A stretch of DNA of 8,489 bases from Bacteroidota bacterium (GCA_026391755.1 JAPLDN010000239.1:1-8489); one strand, 5' to 3'. Positions 1-7,490 are shown, counted from the stretch's first letter. Numbers and translations are program-made. Notes: generated from the sequence alone by a model not told the origin.

Positions 1-1406
1 CGCTTGTGCAAACGACCCGGGGCTGTCCTTTCGATTGCAGTTTCTGCGATGTGATCTATACTTATGGACGAAAACCAAGGAGTAAGACTATTCTCCAGGT
101 GCTTGAAGAAGTGAGAAAACTAAGCGCCCTAAATACAAGTATGATCTTTATTGCAGATGACAACTTCGCCGGGGATAAAAAATACGCCAAGGCCCTTCTT
201 CGGGAACTCATCATTCTGAATAATTCATTTACGATCCCTATCGGGTTTCTTACCCAGATCGATATCACCATAGCTGCTGACGAAGAACTCCTCACCCTTC
301 TGGCCGATTGCAACTTCCAGGCTGTCATGATCGGAATTGAATCGGTGAACGAAGCCTCGCTTAGGGATATGAACAAACAGCAGAACTTACGAATCTCGGT
401 GAGCGAAGCTGTCATGAAGATCCAGTCCTATGGAATTGTGGTGCTGGCGCATATGATTATCGGCGCCGACTCGGATGATACCACCGTATTTAAGAAGACT
501 GCGGATTTCATAGCCGAAGCTAACATCGTGCACCATCTCTGCCATCCGCTGGCTGCCCCCTATGGAACCAGGATGTGGTATGACCTGAAACGAAGCGGGA
601 GGATCATCTTAACAGAGAACGAAGAGATCAAGGATAAACTTGACATTGTTACCAATATCATACCAAAACTGATGACCCGCGTGGAGCTTTTCGAAGGGCT
701 GGCCGATTACTGGGAGGATATCTACGACCTGGAAAAATTCAGGCAAAGGGCATTGTCGTTTATCAGGGAGATAAAATATAAACCAGAGATAAAAACAGGA
801 GGTCTTACTGCACTGAGGATGCAGCGTAAAACGCTGTGGAGGGTATTCACCTTCTTCATGTTTGACGCAGGGAAAGCACACCGGAAGGCATTTTTTTCAG
901 TATTATTTGCTGCGGGAAAGAAAGGGATGTACCTGCTGCCCAAGATCATTTACATCTACAGCTGTTACCTGGTCGATTCAAAACGATCCCTTCACGATGC
1001 CGGGGTGGCCCGTGAACATGCATCATGGGAGCGTGAAAATGCAGACCAGATACTGGTCGATATGGCCGAGATCCCTGTTTCTGAAAAGATCCGGGAAGAA
1101 GCTTCATCACTGTTTACAGCCGCTTACAGCCATGTAAGGACAAAATTTCATAAAAAGGAAAGTCTTTATTCTGCACTGATATCAGCCATGGTTGATTTCA
1201 ATGACAGGTTTGGAAAAACCTTCGAAAAATTTGATAAGTTCGAAGAAGAACACCTCCGGAATTGCTGCGAAAGGATACTGGCATCACTGGTTGTGCATGG
1301 TAACGATGACTCCCCGGATCTTCCCCTGTACCCTCCCCCTGGATTCGTCCGTGAGATCCTCGATGCCCTCGACAACGCGGTGCGGTATAGGAATATGAAT
1401 AATTAA
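1..1406 (+). CDS. B12-binding-type radical SAM protein with DUF4070-like C-terminus (5' partial)
   Basis: The reading frame is open to the left edge (first full codon at 3), so the true start lies outside; the GTG at position 6 is inside the conserved lead-in VQTTRGCPFDC and is not a credible start. The CX3CX2C motif that binds the radical SAM [4Fe-4S] cluster is visible as GCPFDCSFC, with cysteine codons at 24, 36 and 45. Further core signatures follow: FIADDNFAGDKK, a VMIGIES strand and the HMIIGADSDD segment, then the IIPKLM and YDLEKFRQRAL stretches typical of DUF4070 proteins. In this family an N-terminal cobalamin-binding domain normally precedes the core; it would be upstream of the window. 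These cytoplasmic enzymes cleave S-adenosylmethionine to start radical chemistry, often methylation; the substrate cannot be told here. The last 100 or so residues are a charged, probably helical extension ending in a proline-rich LPLYPPPGFVREIL segment that I do not recognise. Stop is TAA. Confidence 0.88.
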   Translation, partial: LVQTTRGCPFDCSFCDVIYTYGRKPRSKTILQVLEEVRKLSALNTSMIFIADDNFAGDKKYAKALLRELIILNNSFTIPIGFLTQIDITIAADEELLTLLADCNFQAVMIGIESVNEASLRDMNKQQNLRISVSEAVMKIQSYGIVVLAHMIIGADSDDTTVFKKTADFIAEANIVHHLCHPLAAPYGTRMWYDLKRSGRIILTENEEIKDKLDIVTNIIPKLMTRVELFEGLADYWEDIYDLEKFRQRALSFIREIKYKPEIKTGGLTALRMQRKTLWRVFTFFMFDAGKAHRKAFFSVLFAAGKKGMYLLPKIIYIYSCYLVDSKRSLHDAGVAREHASWERENADQILVDMAEIPVSEKIREEASSLFTAAYSHVRTKFHKKESLYSALISAMVDFNDRFGKTFEKFDKFEEEHLRNCCERILASLVVHGNDDSPDLPLYPPPGFVREILDALDNAVRYRNMNN

Positions 1407-1524
1407 ACTTGTTCAGAAGAGACCCTGGGCTGTCTTTCAAGATCAGATATTATTAACTTTATAGCATAAATATCCTAAAATAGTCTGAATAAGGTTCTGT
1501 GGATCACCAAAGCTAAAATGTGTC
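1407..1524. other. Intergenic leader between the radical SAM gene and hybrid kinase gene
   Basis: This AT-rich gap of 118 bases probably carries the promoter of the kinase pair, but no exact match to the Bacteroidota -7 box TAnnTTTG is present. The nearest resemblance is TAACTTTA at 1454-1461, without a convincing -33 TTG. A weak six-pair stem (1418-1423 with 1432-1437, including one G-U pair) follows the radical SAM stop but has no T-tract, so it is not called a terminator. Confidence 0.3.
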
Positions 1525-3825
1525 ATGGCTGGGAAATTAAGAGACTTTAGGGAAGATCTGATCCGCAATCATGTTTTATCAAGCATATTGTGGATACTGA
1601 TTGTCGCATCCGTTTATTTCATTGTAGGTAGGCTAAGTCTTAAACTGTTGTTTGAACCCTCAGGCATTGCGGCGGTATGGCCGGCTGCCGGCGTCTTCCT
1701 TTCCGCTATATTGTTATCGCGGAAATCCTTGCGGCCTTATGTCATTCTTGTTCTTTTCATTACCGACTTTATCATAGAAAGACTGGCCGGATCGGGCTGG
1801 AATGTGAGCATCGTGTATGCCTTTTCCCTCACATTTGATGCATCATTGAGTACCTGGTTACTGATCCGCTTTACCGGAGAGCCGATTAATTTTACAAAAG
1901 TCAGGCAGGTCATTGGTTTTATTGGGCTTGCCGTAATCCTGAGTAATGCAATTTCCACCAGCCTGGCAGCATTGGCTCCGTATCTGTTTCTTGGCGAATC
2001 ATACTGGGATTCATGGAAATGGTGGTGGTCATCCGATGCGGTCGGAAATTTATTGATCACACCCTTTATTCTCAGCTGGGCGTCAGTGCGTTTCAGGGTT
2101 CGTGGCGTTACTTTGTTATCGGTAATCCTTACAGTCAATGTTTTGTATTTAGTACTTGGGCCGAAACTTGTTGTTGTTGGATTTGATTCTCCCCTCACTT
2201 CAGTACTTGCGATTCAATTATACATTTCGGCCACAGCTGCATTATTCCTTTTCCTTGCTTCAGTTATTTCCGAACATAAACAATCAGAGGAGGAGATAAA
2301 ACAGGTGACTTTAAACTGGAATAAAACTTTTGATTCCATTGTTGACGGGATTGCACTTCTTGATGCAAACCAGCAGGTTATTCAAAGTAATAAGGCATTC
2401 CAGGACTTTACACGGAGCTCACAGGATGATCACAAAGGTAAAAACTGTTTCCGTTTCGTTCATGGCACAAATTGTCCTGTCGAGGGATGTCCGTATACGC
2501 GTATGCAAAAGAGCAGGCAAAGGGAGTCGATGGAATTGGAACTGAACGAGATTTTCTGCGAAATTATGGTTGACCCTATTATTGGCGATACAGGAAAGAT
2601 CATCGGAGCTGTTCATATTATTGCCGATATCTCAGAGCGTAAGAAAGCCGAGGCGGAATTTCGCAGAGCAAAAGAAAAAGCTGAAGAGAGCGACCGCCTG
2701 AAATCGACTTTCCTGGCAAATATGAGCCACGAAATCCGTACCCCGATGAATGCTATCGTCGGTTTTGCACAATTGCTTACCGATCCGGGGCTCACGGAGG
2801 AGGACCGGCAACGGTTTTCAGCTATCATACAATCCAGGTCGGATGATCTTTTACATATCATCAACGACATTCTGGAGATTTCAAGGATTGAATCAGGGAA
2901 TAAAACAATTGTTCTGGGTGAAGTGAATCTGAACCTGATACTGCAGGAGATTGAAGAAATAATTACCCTGAAACTGGATCGCGTTGGTAAACCGCATCTC
3001 TTATTTATTTGTGAGGTTCCGGATGAAACAGACGGGATCACATTTATAAGCGATCAATATATACTGAAACAGGTCTTTAACAACCTGATAGATAATGCCA
3101 TCAAATTTACTCACACCGGTTCAATCAGGTTTGGCTTTAATCACCCCGAAAACGGAACGATCACCTGTTTTGTGTCTGATACAGGGATCGGGATAAATGA
3201 TGAAAATCAGGCAGTGATCTTTGAACACTTTCGTCAGGCAGATATTGAAAATTCACCTGTATACGGAGGCAGCGGGCTGGGCTTGTCAATCTGCAAAGGT
3301 TCACTTGAAATGCTTGGTGGCCGCATCTGGGTTGAGTCAAGCCCGGGCAAGGGTAGTACTTTCTTTTTCACTATCCCATTTTTGCCTTCTGTCAACCCTG
3401 AAATGATTCAAATACACCCCATGCCTGCCGTGAAAGCAAAGCGACCGGGATCTGCATTTCAATGGAAAGGGAAGAAACTGCTTCTGGTCGAAGATGATTA
3501 CTCGAATATGGATTTCCTCAAAATAATCCTGAAACATACTGAAGCCGAACTTGTTTGCGTTTATGACGGTGATGATTTAAGAAAACTCTATGACCGTTTG
3601 GATACATTCAGTACCGTTCTGCTTGATATCAGGCTCCCTGATGCCAACGGCTGGGACCTGGCAAGGGAGATTAAATCCCTGTGTCCGGGATTGCCTGTTA
3701 TCGTCCAAACTGCGTATGCCATGGTTTCCGACGAGCAGAAAAGCACGCAGGCAGGTTGTGAAGGCTATGTTTCAAAACCTATAGACAAGGAGTTGTTATT
3801 GAACATGATTTCAAAATTCATTTGA
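1525..3825 (+). CDS. Hybrid sensor histidine kinase: MASE1-PAS-HisKA-HATPase-receiver
   Basis: The 766-residue product appears complete. Residues about 17-248 form a multi-helix membrane sensor of the MASE1 type, with AAVWPAAGVFLSAILL as the signature. A PAS domain follows (about 258-370) carrying Cys308, Cys317 and Cys322, then a charged coiled linker. The HisKA domain holds the phospho-accepting His402 in FLANMSHEIRTPMN. The HATPase_c domain has its N-box Asn524, G1 motif DTGIGI (Asp552) and G2 motif GGSGLGLS (582-588). The C-terminal receiver (about 650-766) has the acidic pocket Glu656/Asp657/Asp658, phospho-acceptor Asp701, Thr729 and Lys751, so all catalytic residues look intact. It should autophosphorylate at the inner membrane and pass phosphate to its own receiver; a histidine phosphotransfer partner is expected but none is in the window. 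The signal sensed is unknown. The ATG at 1525 directly precedes the membrane segment. Another kinase gene starts 58 bases after its TGA stop, so co-transcription is likely. Confidence 0.93.
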   Translation: MAGKLRDFREDLIRNHVLSSILWILIVASVYFIVGRLSLKLLFEPSGIAAVWPAAGVFLSAILLSRKSLRPYVILVLFITDFIIERLAGSGWNVSIVYAFSLTFDASLSTWLLIRFTGEPINFTKVRQVIGFIGLAVILSNAISTSLAALAPYLFLGESYWDSWKWWWSSDAVGNLLITPFILSWASVRFRVRGVTLLSVILTVNVLYLVLGPKLVVVGFDSPLTSVLAIQLYISATAALFLFLASVISEHKQSEEEIKQVTLNWNKTFDSIVDGIALLDANQQVIQSNKAFQDFTRSSQDDHKGKNCFRFVHGTNCPVEGCPYTRMQKSRQRESMELELNEIFCEIMVDPIIGDTGKIIGAVHIIADISERKKAEAEFRRAKEKAEESDRLKSTFLANMSHEIRTPMNAIVGFAQLLTDPGLTEEDRQRFSAIIQSRSDDLLHIINDILEISRIESGNKTIVLGEVNLNLILQEIEEIITLKLDRVGKPHLLFICEVPDETDGITFISDQYILKQVFNNLIDNAIKFTHTGSIRFGFNHPENGTITCFVSDTGIGINDENQAVIFEHFRQADIENSPVYGGSGLGLSICKGSLEMLGGRIWVESSPGKGSTFFFTIPFLPSVNPEMIQIHPMPAVKAKRPGSAFQWKGKKLLLVEDDYSNMDFLKIILKHTEAELVCVYDGDDLRKLYDRLDTFSTVLLDIRLPDANGWDLAREIKSLCPGLPVIVQTAYAMVSDEQKSTQAGCEGYVSKPIDKELLLNMISKFI

Positions 3826-3883
3826 ACCTGGGGTAAACAATCAGTATCTCACCCGAAGGGTTAAACGTAATTAAAATCAAATT

Positions 3884-5611
3884 ATGTCATTAAAGAAATT
3901 ATTCATCATTTTATTCGGGATTCAGTCTGTTTTAGTTCTCGGCCTGGGACTGATGATCCTTCGCTTATTCCAATATGAGGTGGATCTTCAGAAAAGCCGT
4001 GATATTCATTTTCATTCCTGGTTGCTTGCAGATGAACTTCGTCAGAGTTCCGATGATCTCACCCGTATGGCAAGAACCTATGTCGCTACCGGCAATACCG
4101 AGTATGAACGTCAATACCTTGCTGTGCTTGATATACGCGATGGTAAACGCCCGCGCCCGTTGAATTATCAACAGATCTACTGGGATCTGGTAACCGTACC
4201 CGGACAGGAGCCCCGCGAAAATGATACCGCTGTTTCACTGCATGACTTAATGATAAGGGAAGGTTTCACACCTGTCGAATTTAACAAGTTGCAGGAAGCT
4301 CTGGAAAATTCCGATGAACTGGTCATAGTTGAAAGAACGGCCATGAATGCAATCAAGGGGTTGTTTGATGATGGAAAAGGTAATTTCACCGTGAAGAAAA
4401 AACCGGACCGGGAATTTGCAATCAGGTTATTAAATGATGATGCCTTTCACAAAACCAAAGCCAGCATCATGAAACCCATCAATGAATTCTATATCATGTT
4501 CGATAAAAGGACTACCAATGATGTCCGCACAATTGAACGGCATTCAAAGAATTTACTTCTGGGTATTACAGGGCTTATTGTAATTGTTATTGGAACTTTC
4601 ATATTCTCATTCGTTATGATCCTCCGTCAGATCAGACAGCGTGAAAAAGCAGAGGAGGAAGTGCGTGTTGATGAAGAAAAATACAGGACCCTGATAGAGA
4701 CCATGACGGATGGTGTTTACAGAAGCAGTCATGAAGGAAAATTCCTGGATGTTAATCCTGCGATGGTGAAAATACTTGGATATAACAGCAAAGAAGAGCT
4801 TCTGTCCATTGATATCAAATCTCAGCTTTATTTTTCTGAAGAAGAGCGAGAAAGTTCAGATTTGGTTGAGAAACTCGAGGAAATGGCGATATTTCGCCTG
4901 AAGAAAAAAGACGGTTCGACGATTTGGGTAGAGGATCATGGAAGGCATGTGCTTAATGACAAAGGTGAGATCCTGTATCACGAAGGGTCTTTACGGGATG
5001 TGACCGAACGCAAACTGGCAGAAGATGAAATAGTACTTAAAAATAATGAGTTCCAGCGGCTTAATGCCGAAAAAGACAAATTTTTCTCCATCATCGCCCA
5101 CGATCTGCGCAGTCCGTTCAATTCTTTACTTGGCTTTACACAAATGCTGGTCGAAGATCTTCCTTCACTTACTCCTGAAGAAATTCAAAAAATCGCTGTG
5201 AGCCTCAGAAGATCCACTACAAACCTTTATACTCTCCTGGAAAATCTTTTAGAATGGTCAAAGCTGCAACGAGGGTTGATACAGTGCAATCCTGAATATT
5301 TTCCTGTAAGATACAGAATAACCGAGACAATGGATCTGCTTATGGAGTCGGCAAAAAAGAAAAATATTTCAATAAGTTATGATATACCTGCCGACCTGGA
5401 AGTATGCGCTGACAAGAACATGTTTGAAGTTATCATCAGGAATTTAGCCTCCAATGCCATAAAGTTCACTAATGAACAGGGAAAAGTCTTATTCAGTGCC
5501 GGGTCCATGCCCGACTCTTTTATAAAGATCTCCGTTACGGATACAGGCATCTGTATGAACCTGGGTATGATTGATAATCGGTTCCTGGTTGTTGGAAACA
5601 CAAACCGATAG
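3884..5611 (+). CDS. Membrane sensor histidine kinase, truncated by an in-frame TAG inside the ATPase domain
   Basis: The 575-residue product begins with a membrane helix (about 4-27). A periplasmic region (about 28-222) contains LADELRQSSDDLTRMARTYV, which resembles helical-bundle sensor regions seen in other kinases and chemoreceptors. A second helix (about 224-246), a PAS domain (about 264-377) and a HisKA domain with His406 in FSIIAHDLRSPFNS follow. The HATPase domain has its N-box (Asn524 in LASNAIKFTN) and G1 aspartate (Asp553), but ends at a TAG (5609-5611) before the G2 motif. The same frame continues beyond the TAG with the missing motif. Just before the stop several usually conserved residues are altered: DTGIG reads DTGIC (Cys557), and the expected NLFRLD-like lid reads NRFLVV. 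As encoded, the protein lacks part of the ATP-binding fold and is probably inactive as a kinase. It could be a decaying gene, a sequencing or assembly error, or a read-through case. Its core resembles the partial kinase at the right end of the window. Confidence 0.85.
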   Translation: MSLKKLFIILFGIQSVLVLGLGLMILRLFQYEVDLQKSRDIHFHSWLLADELRQSSDDLTRMARTYVATGNTEYERQYLAVLDIRDGKRPRPLNYQQIYWDLVTVPGQEPRENDTAVSLHDLMIREGFTPVEFNKLQEALENSDELVIVERTAMNAIKGLFDDGKGNFTVKKKPDREFAIRLLNDDAFHKTKASIMKPINEFYIMFDKRTTNDVRTIERHSKNLLLGITGLIVIVIGTFIFSFVMILRQIRQREKAEEEVRVDEEKYRTLIETMTDGVYRSSHEGKFLDVNPAMVKILGYNSKEELLSIDIKSQLYFSEEERESSDLVEKLEEMAIFRLKKKDGSTIWVEDHGRHVLNDKGEILYHEGSLRDVTERKLAEDEIVLKNNEFQRLNAEKDKFFSIIAHDLRSPFNSLLGFTQMLVEDLPSLTPEEIQKIAVSLRRSTTNLYTLLENLLEWSKLQRGLIQCNPEYFPVRYRITETMDLLMESAKKKNISISYDIPADLEVCADKNMFEVIIRNLASNAIKFTNEQGKVLFSAGSMPDSFIKISVTDTGICMNLGMIDNRFLVVGNTNR

Positions 5612-5761
5612 GGCACAGCCAATGAACCGAGCACGGGCTTAGGCCTGATCATTTGCAGGGATTTTATTGAAAAACATGGAGGAACCATGCAAGTGACGAG
5701 CGAAGAAAATAAAGGAAGTACGTTTACATTCACTCTGCCCGCAAATAATGGGAGCAATTAA
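5612..5761 (+). pseudogene. Orphaned C-terminus of the preceding kinase (HATPase G2 region)
   Basis: Directly after the TAG, with no frame change, translation reads GTANEPSTGLGLIICRDF, then EKHGG and GSTFTFTLP, ending at TAA (5759-5761). These are the G2 ATP-binding motif and the last strands of a HATPase_c domain. They match, without gaps, the corresponding part of the kinase at 7760-8489 (GEPSSGLGLILCKEF, EKQGG, GTTFYFTLP). If the TAG were a sense codon the full gene would be 3884-5761, 625 residues. The paralogue has Leu at this position, so a single change from TTG to TAG would explain it. There is no sign of an independent start for this 49-codon piece. Confidence 0.82.
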
Positions 5762-5774
5762 ATTCTGAGATTTG

Positions 5775-5850
5775 AACATAGTTTCATCTGCTGTATAAAC
5801 TTTATATAACTATTTTCGCATTCATATACTTTTATACCGCAAACTATGTT
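5775..5850. repeat. Spaced 10-base inverted repeat
   Basis: AACATAGTTT at 5775-5784 is the exact reverse complement of AAACTATGTT at 5841-5850, with 56 bases between. The right arm overlaps TATGTTTG (5845-5852), an exact match to the Bacteroidota -7 promoter box TAnnTTTG on the + strand, but no TTG lies at the expected -33 distance. The right arm also sits in a short CAAAC/GTTTG palindrome (5840-5852). It could be a long-range RNA stem at the 3' end of the kinase transcript or an operator pair. Chance is possible in such AT-rich sequence. Confidence 0.4.
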
Positions 5851-5906
5851 TGTTTGCTGATATAATCCACGGGGTTGGAAAATATTTTAAAGAAGATTTA
5901 AAAGTT

Positions 5907-5931
5907 ACAAAGTTGTCGTCAGACAAAGTTG
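5907..5931. repeat. Two 9-base direct repeats, 16-base period
   Basis: ACAAAGTTG occurs at 5907-5915 and again at 5923-5931, separated by seven bases. The region lies downstream of both flanking genes, where a regulator site would be unexpected. No function is assigned. Confidence 0.35.
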
Positions 5932-5974
5932 AAATACTTTTTGGGTAACTTATTTACAGGTTTATACCCCTACA

Positions 5975-6919
5975 TTAATGAAATTTATAGGATATCCCGA
6001 CACCTATGGTTTCCTTGAACTGAGTCCGTGGACCTGAAGCAGGTTCGGGAGGATTGGTCTGAATCTTGGTGTCGTCATCATAGATTATTTGGCAGTTGAT
6101 TATGGTTGCAAGCCATTTATTAACCTTGAGGGTGAGTAACACGTTCCAATTGACATCAATGCACCCGAAATTGTGGAAATAGTCGGTGAACAATTCCAGG
6201 GACGACGAAAGATTTATACTTTTTGCAAGGTCCTTGTTCAGGTCGGCTCTCAAATAAGGGCCGAATTCTGCCCGGTATTTTTTCCCCGGATCAACCCCAC
6301 ATGCACCCTTTTTTGAAAGTGTATCGTCAAGAACAAAGGTGATACGGCCCGATGAGGGAGAAATATAGAGGGTGAAGAAATCTGCAGGACGGTAGGTGAT
6401 ACCGATACCAGCCAAAAGATAACCTGGTGCCATGAATTTTGAGATCGGTACACTGTCGTTTGGATAGTTGTATCCATTTGTAAACTGCGTGCGGAAGTTT
6501 AATAGAACTGTTAAATACCATTTCTTGTTCTTGTGCAGTTCATAACTGTACGCAGTTGTAAATTCCAATTTGTCATCGGTTTTATTGTAATTGGAATGTC
6601 CGGTGACGCCAATAAGCTGGAACCCGTATCCGGCATCCAATAGATTAGCCCATGAATGCTTATTTTTAGAGTAACGAAGCTTAAGATTAAGCATTCCATT
6701 AGCTCCGATAGAATTTGTCCCCCCGGCAGCCCAATTGGAATAAGCTGCCTGGTTTATTGTAAGAGATCCGAACCCGCCGAATTTCCAATGATGTTTGGCA
6801 GTATCCGGTGGGGCTTCCGTTTTGGATTTGTCAAGGCCTGTTGAAACGGTTTTTATGTCTTGGGCTGAAACCATCCCGAGGATCATAGCTGAAAATAACA
6901 AAAGTATTGCTCTTTTCAT
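5975..6919 (-). CDS. DUF3078-family outer-membrane beta-barrel protein
   Basis: The 314-residue product starts with a clear signal peptide: MKR, a hydrophobic stretch, then a likely cut after VSA near residue 19. The mature part carries motifs of the DUF3078 family of Bacteroidota: LTINQAAYSNWAAGG near residues 53-67, KHSWANLLDAGYGFQLIG, KTDDKLEFTTAYSYELHK, a FRTQFTNGYNYPND stretch, KFMAPGYLLAGIGI, and ISPSSGRITFVLDD. Alternating polar and aromatic strands and the final GISYKFH fit an outer-membrane barrel ending in a C-terminal beta signal. The molecular role of the family is not established; a structural or transport role in the outer membrane is inference. The gene lies 145 bases downstream of mscL on the same strand, so it may have its own promoter or share the mscL transcript. 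It converges on the interrupted kinase. Stop is TAA. Confidence 0.85.
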   Translation of the reverse strand: MKRAILLLFSAMILGMVSAQDIKTVSTGLDKSKTEAPPDTAKHHWKFGGFGSLTINQAAYSNWAAGGTNSIGANGMLNLKLRYSKNKHSWANLLDAGYGFQLIGVTGHSNYNKTDDKLEFTTAYSYELHKNKKWYLTVLLNFRTQFTNGYNYPNDSVPISKFMAPGYLLAGIGITYRPADFFTLYISPSSGRITFVLDDTLSKKGACGVDPGKKYRAEFGPYLRADLNKDLAKSINLSSSLELFTDYFHNFGCIDVNWNVLLTLKVNKWLATIINCQIIYDDDTKIQTNPPEPASGPRTQFKETIGVGISYKFH

Positions 6920-7064
6920 GGGTTTATCTTTTTAATAAAAATGTGTATATAAAAAATTTCTACTTATAGATCAATTCATTTGCTGTCAGTGGTGAAGGAA
7001 GAACGGTATACTTTATACTCAATGATAACGCACAAAACGACTATGTTTCAAATCAGATCAAGTG
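6920..7064 (-). other. Leader region of the DUF3078 gene
   Basis: These 145 bases between mscL and the DUF3078 gene are AT-rich, especially near the start codon, as is common for Bacteroidota translation starts. No exact TAnnTTTG box is present on the - strand. A small palindrome, GTATA-CTT-TATAC at 7006-7018, is the only symmetric element I can point to and may be chance. There is no clear terminator after mscL. Confidence 0.3.
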
Positions 7065-7490
7065 TTATTTCTTCAACAGGTCCCTGATTTCCGAAAGTAA
7101 TTCCTGATCCTTCGTTGGAGCGGGAGGCGCAATAGGTTCTTCGCCCTTTTTCTTGCTCATCTTTGACACCATCTTTACTATCATGAAAATAGAAAAAGCA
7201 ATAATGGTGAAGTCAACCAGGGTCTGGATAAAGTTCCCTATTTTAAGATTGACAGCTTCCTTTAGGACCTTCCCGGTAACCGGATCTGTCACCGCTTCTT
7301 TCATCGTATAATGGATATCTGTAAAATTCATACCACCCAGTAGCAGTCCGATCGGTGGCATGATTATATCACTGACAAGAGATGCAATAATTTTTCCGAA
7401 AGCTGCGCCAATAATGATGCCTACAGCAAGATCGATCATATTGCCTCTAACGGCAAATTCCTTAAATTCCTTTAAAATTTTCATGGCCAT
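7065..7490 (-). CDS. mscL: Large-conductance mechanosensitive channel MscL
   Basis: The 141-residue product matches MscL along its length. The N-terminal amphipathic helix KEFKEFAVRGN is followed by the pore helix with DLAVGIIIGAAFGKI; Gly24 corresponds to the gating residue Gly22 of the E. coli protein. After DIIMPPIGLLLGG comes a periplasmic loop (about 54-86), a second helix with QTLVDFTIIAFSIFMIVK, a lysine cluster, and the C-terminal bundle helix PTKDQELLSEIRDLLKK. The pentameric inner-membrane channel opens under membrane tension and releases solutes during hypo-osmotic shock. The loop, including AVTDPVTGKVLKEAVN, looks somewhat longer than in E. coli. Two starts are possible, ATG at 7490 or ATG at 7484 two codons in; the upstream one is given, and both are preceded by A/T-rich sequence without an obvious ribosome-binding site. 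Stop is TAA. Confidence 0.97.
   Translation of the reverse strand: MAMKILKEFKEFAVRGNMIDLAVGIIIGAAFGKIIASLVSDIIMPPIGLLLGGMNFTDIHYTMKEAVTDPVTGKVLKEAVNLKIGNFIQTLVDFTIIAFSIFMIVKMVSKMSKKKGEEPIAPPAPTKDQELLSEIRDLLKK

Larger units (their letters stand above)
5762..5974. other. AT-rich intergenic region between convergent genes
   Basis: This 213-base gap separates the 3' ends of the interrupted kinase and the DUF3078 gene. No ORF of note and no strong stem followed by a T-tract is visible in either direction. It holds a spaced perfect 10-base inverted repeat and a pair of 9-base direct repeats, listed separately. Confidence 0.5.

Noticed and set aside
6..8. GTG at position 6 as the start of the radical SAM gene
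   Set aside because: It falls inside the conserved lead-in to the iron-sulfur cysteine motif, and the frame is open to the window edge, so the gene is simply cut.
1418..1437. Hairpin after the radical SAM gene as a terminator
   Set aside because: The stem is only six pairs including a G-U, and no T-tract follows.
1737..2198. Long antisense open frame within the hybrid kinase gene
   Set aside because: It is fully overlapped by a well-supported gene on the other strand and shows no recognisable protein features.
3766..3777. Twelve-base word CTATGTTTCAAA shared with 7041-7052
   Set aside because: One copy encodes part of the receiver domain. By my rough estimate one or two exact 12-base matches are expected by chance in a window this long.
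3851..3861. ACCC-GAA-GGGT hairpin between the two + strand kinases
   Set aside because: A four-pair stem without a T-tract is too weak for a terminator and is expected by chance.
5609..5611. TAG recoded as a sense codon throughout the genome
   Set aside because: The other stops in the window are TAA or TGA, which is compatible with recoding but far too few to support it. The additional damaged residues near the TAG favour decay or sequence error.
5540..5620. A frameshift as the cause of the broken second kinase
   Set aside because: The sequence before and after the TAG is in the same frame, and neither alternative frame restores the expected lid residues. Substitutions explain it better.
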